Shown here one piece after another: positions 21,491-21,810 of a DNA stretch of 21,810 bases; the stretch's first letter is position 1; every line of letters begins with the position of its first letter. A program made the translations under genes and the position numbers. The DNA lies in assembly GCA_964461505.1 (NCBI GenBank), contig CAYWUW010000012.1, forward strand, positions 1-21,810, in the 5' to 3' direction. Source of the stretch: HK-STAS-PATE-42 sp964461505 (GTDB lineage: Bacteria; Patescibacteriota; Saccharimonadia; Saccharimonadales; HK-STAS-PATE-42). The notes beneath the pieces were generated by a model. It was not told where the DNA came from. It saw only the letters and a list, made by a program, of their open reading frames with translations, and did no database searches.

Positions 21491-21810
21491 TTACTTCCAG
21501 CTCCTTTTTGAGTTCTTTTCTTCTTTAAGCTTAACGGCTTCGGCAACGTCTATTTTTGTTGTGCTGGCGAGGTCTAAAAGAACGATGAAGACGTCTGCAA
21601 TTTCTTCGGCGAGATCTGATTGAGATGTTATGGCATCGAATTTAAGACCGGCAAGTTTTCTAACCGCTTTTGCAACTTCACCAACTTCTTCCGTCAGCAT
21701 TAGCATCTTTTTGGCTGGATCTTTAAGATTAAATCCTCGCTCAATATTCATCTGCCAAATGTATTCTTGAATACGTTTTAGAGCTTGGAGATCTTCTGGG
21801 TTAAGTTTAG
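21491..21810 (-). CDS. MazG-like nucleotide pyrophosphohydrolase, 5' end outside window
   Basis: The reading frame is open through the right edge: residues LNPEDLQALKRIQEYIWQ precede the internal Met at 21751 and read as the usual first helix of MazG-type proteins, so the true start lies outside. KMLMLTEEVGEVAKAVRK and DLAEEIADVFIVLLDLA carry the EExxE and ExxD metal-binding pairs of the all-alpha NTP pyrophosphohydrolases. These cut NTPs or dNTPs to monophosphates and clear abnormal nucleotides. It heads the visible operon MazG, membrane protein, dUTPase, NUDIX. A short, single-domain form. Confidence 0.88.
   Translation of the reverse strand, partial: KLNPEDLQALKRIQEYIWQMNIERGFNLKDPAKKMLMLTEEVGEVAKAVRKLAGLKFDAITSQSDLAEEIADVFIVLLDLASTTKIDVAEAVKLKEEKNSKRSWK

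Larger units (their letters stand above)
8946..21810. repeat. Highly iterated palindrome TAAGCTTA, about 37 copies, with variant TAAGTTTA
   Basis: Exact copies start at about 8946, 9722, 10247, 10447, 10555, 10819, 10914, 11091, 11187, 11340, 11560, 11680, 12888, 13109, 13128, 13889, 14063, 14187, 14630, 15398, 15823, 17094, 17120, 17499, 17895, 18320, 18928, 19732, 19909, 20362, 20435, 20551, 20766, 20844, 21059, 21167 and 21526. About 22 more sites are TAAGTTTA or its complement TAAACTTA. Copies lie in coding and intergenic DNA, on genes of both strands. Left of 8,900 I find one exact copy (2283) and one variant (2760). The core contains AAGCTT. Counts are by eye. Confidence 0.9.

Overview
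The window looks like chromosome from an A+T-rich bacterium with a small genome, most likely a member of Patescibacteria/CPR and perhaps Saccharibacteria. The reasons are compact genes, a sparse set of nucleotide-salvage and housekeeping genes, a type IV pilus ATPase, an LPXTG-like surface protein, extended -10 promoters and several apparently leaderless genes. TGA acts as a stop (for example at the end of the EamA gene), which argues against the CPR lineages that read TGA as glycine. The phylum is inference; no rRNA is present.

Left part, about 1-8,900, looks accessory. A divergent promoter pair opens it. Leftward runs a ~120-nt structured leader or small RNA with an intrinsic terminator and then a strong Shine-Dalgarno at the window edge. 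Rightward runs a two-gene operon of an Abi/UG-class reverse transcriptase and an unknown 223-aa partner, a likely anti-phage system. Next come a Tet(M)/OtrA-family ribosomal-protection GTPase (minus strand), a small HNH endonuclease, an FAD amine oxidase of the sarcosine oxidase family coupled to an EamA transporter, a possible 2-oxoglutarate/Fe(II) oxygenase-like protein (minus), an uncertain small ORF and a cupin-like protein.

Right part, about 8,900-21,810, looks like core chromosome: a membrane protein, tRNA-Thr(GGU), rpmG (L33), a degenerate PilB-like pseudo-ATPase, rplS (L19) with a leader hairpin, ppa, gapA, a candidate small RNA, a surface protein, pilB, a MYG1-family hydrolase bracketed by two copies of one structured hairpin element, an ABC-F ATPase preceded by a short upstream ORF, a GC-rich palindromic repeat, and a nucleotide-pool cluster (NUDIX, dUTPase, small membrane protein, MazG).

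The most striking signal is an iterated palindrome, TAAGCTTA, with its one-base variant TAAGTTTA/TAAACTTA. By eye I count about 37 exact palindromes and about 22 variants in the right 12.9 kb, inside and outside genes, but only one of each in the left 8.9 kb. Chance would give well under one exact copy in the right part. The motif resembles cyanobacterial HIP1 or DNA uptake sequences in behaviour, and its near absence on the left marks that part as recently acquired DNA.
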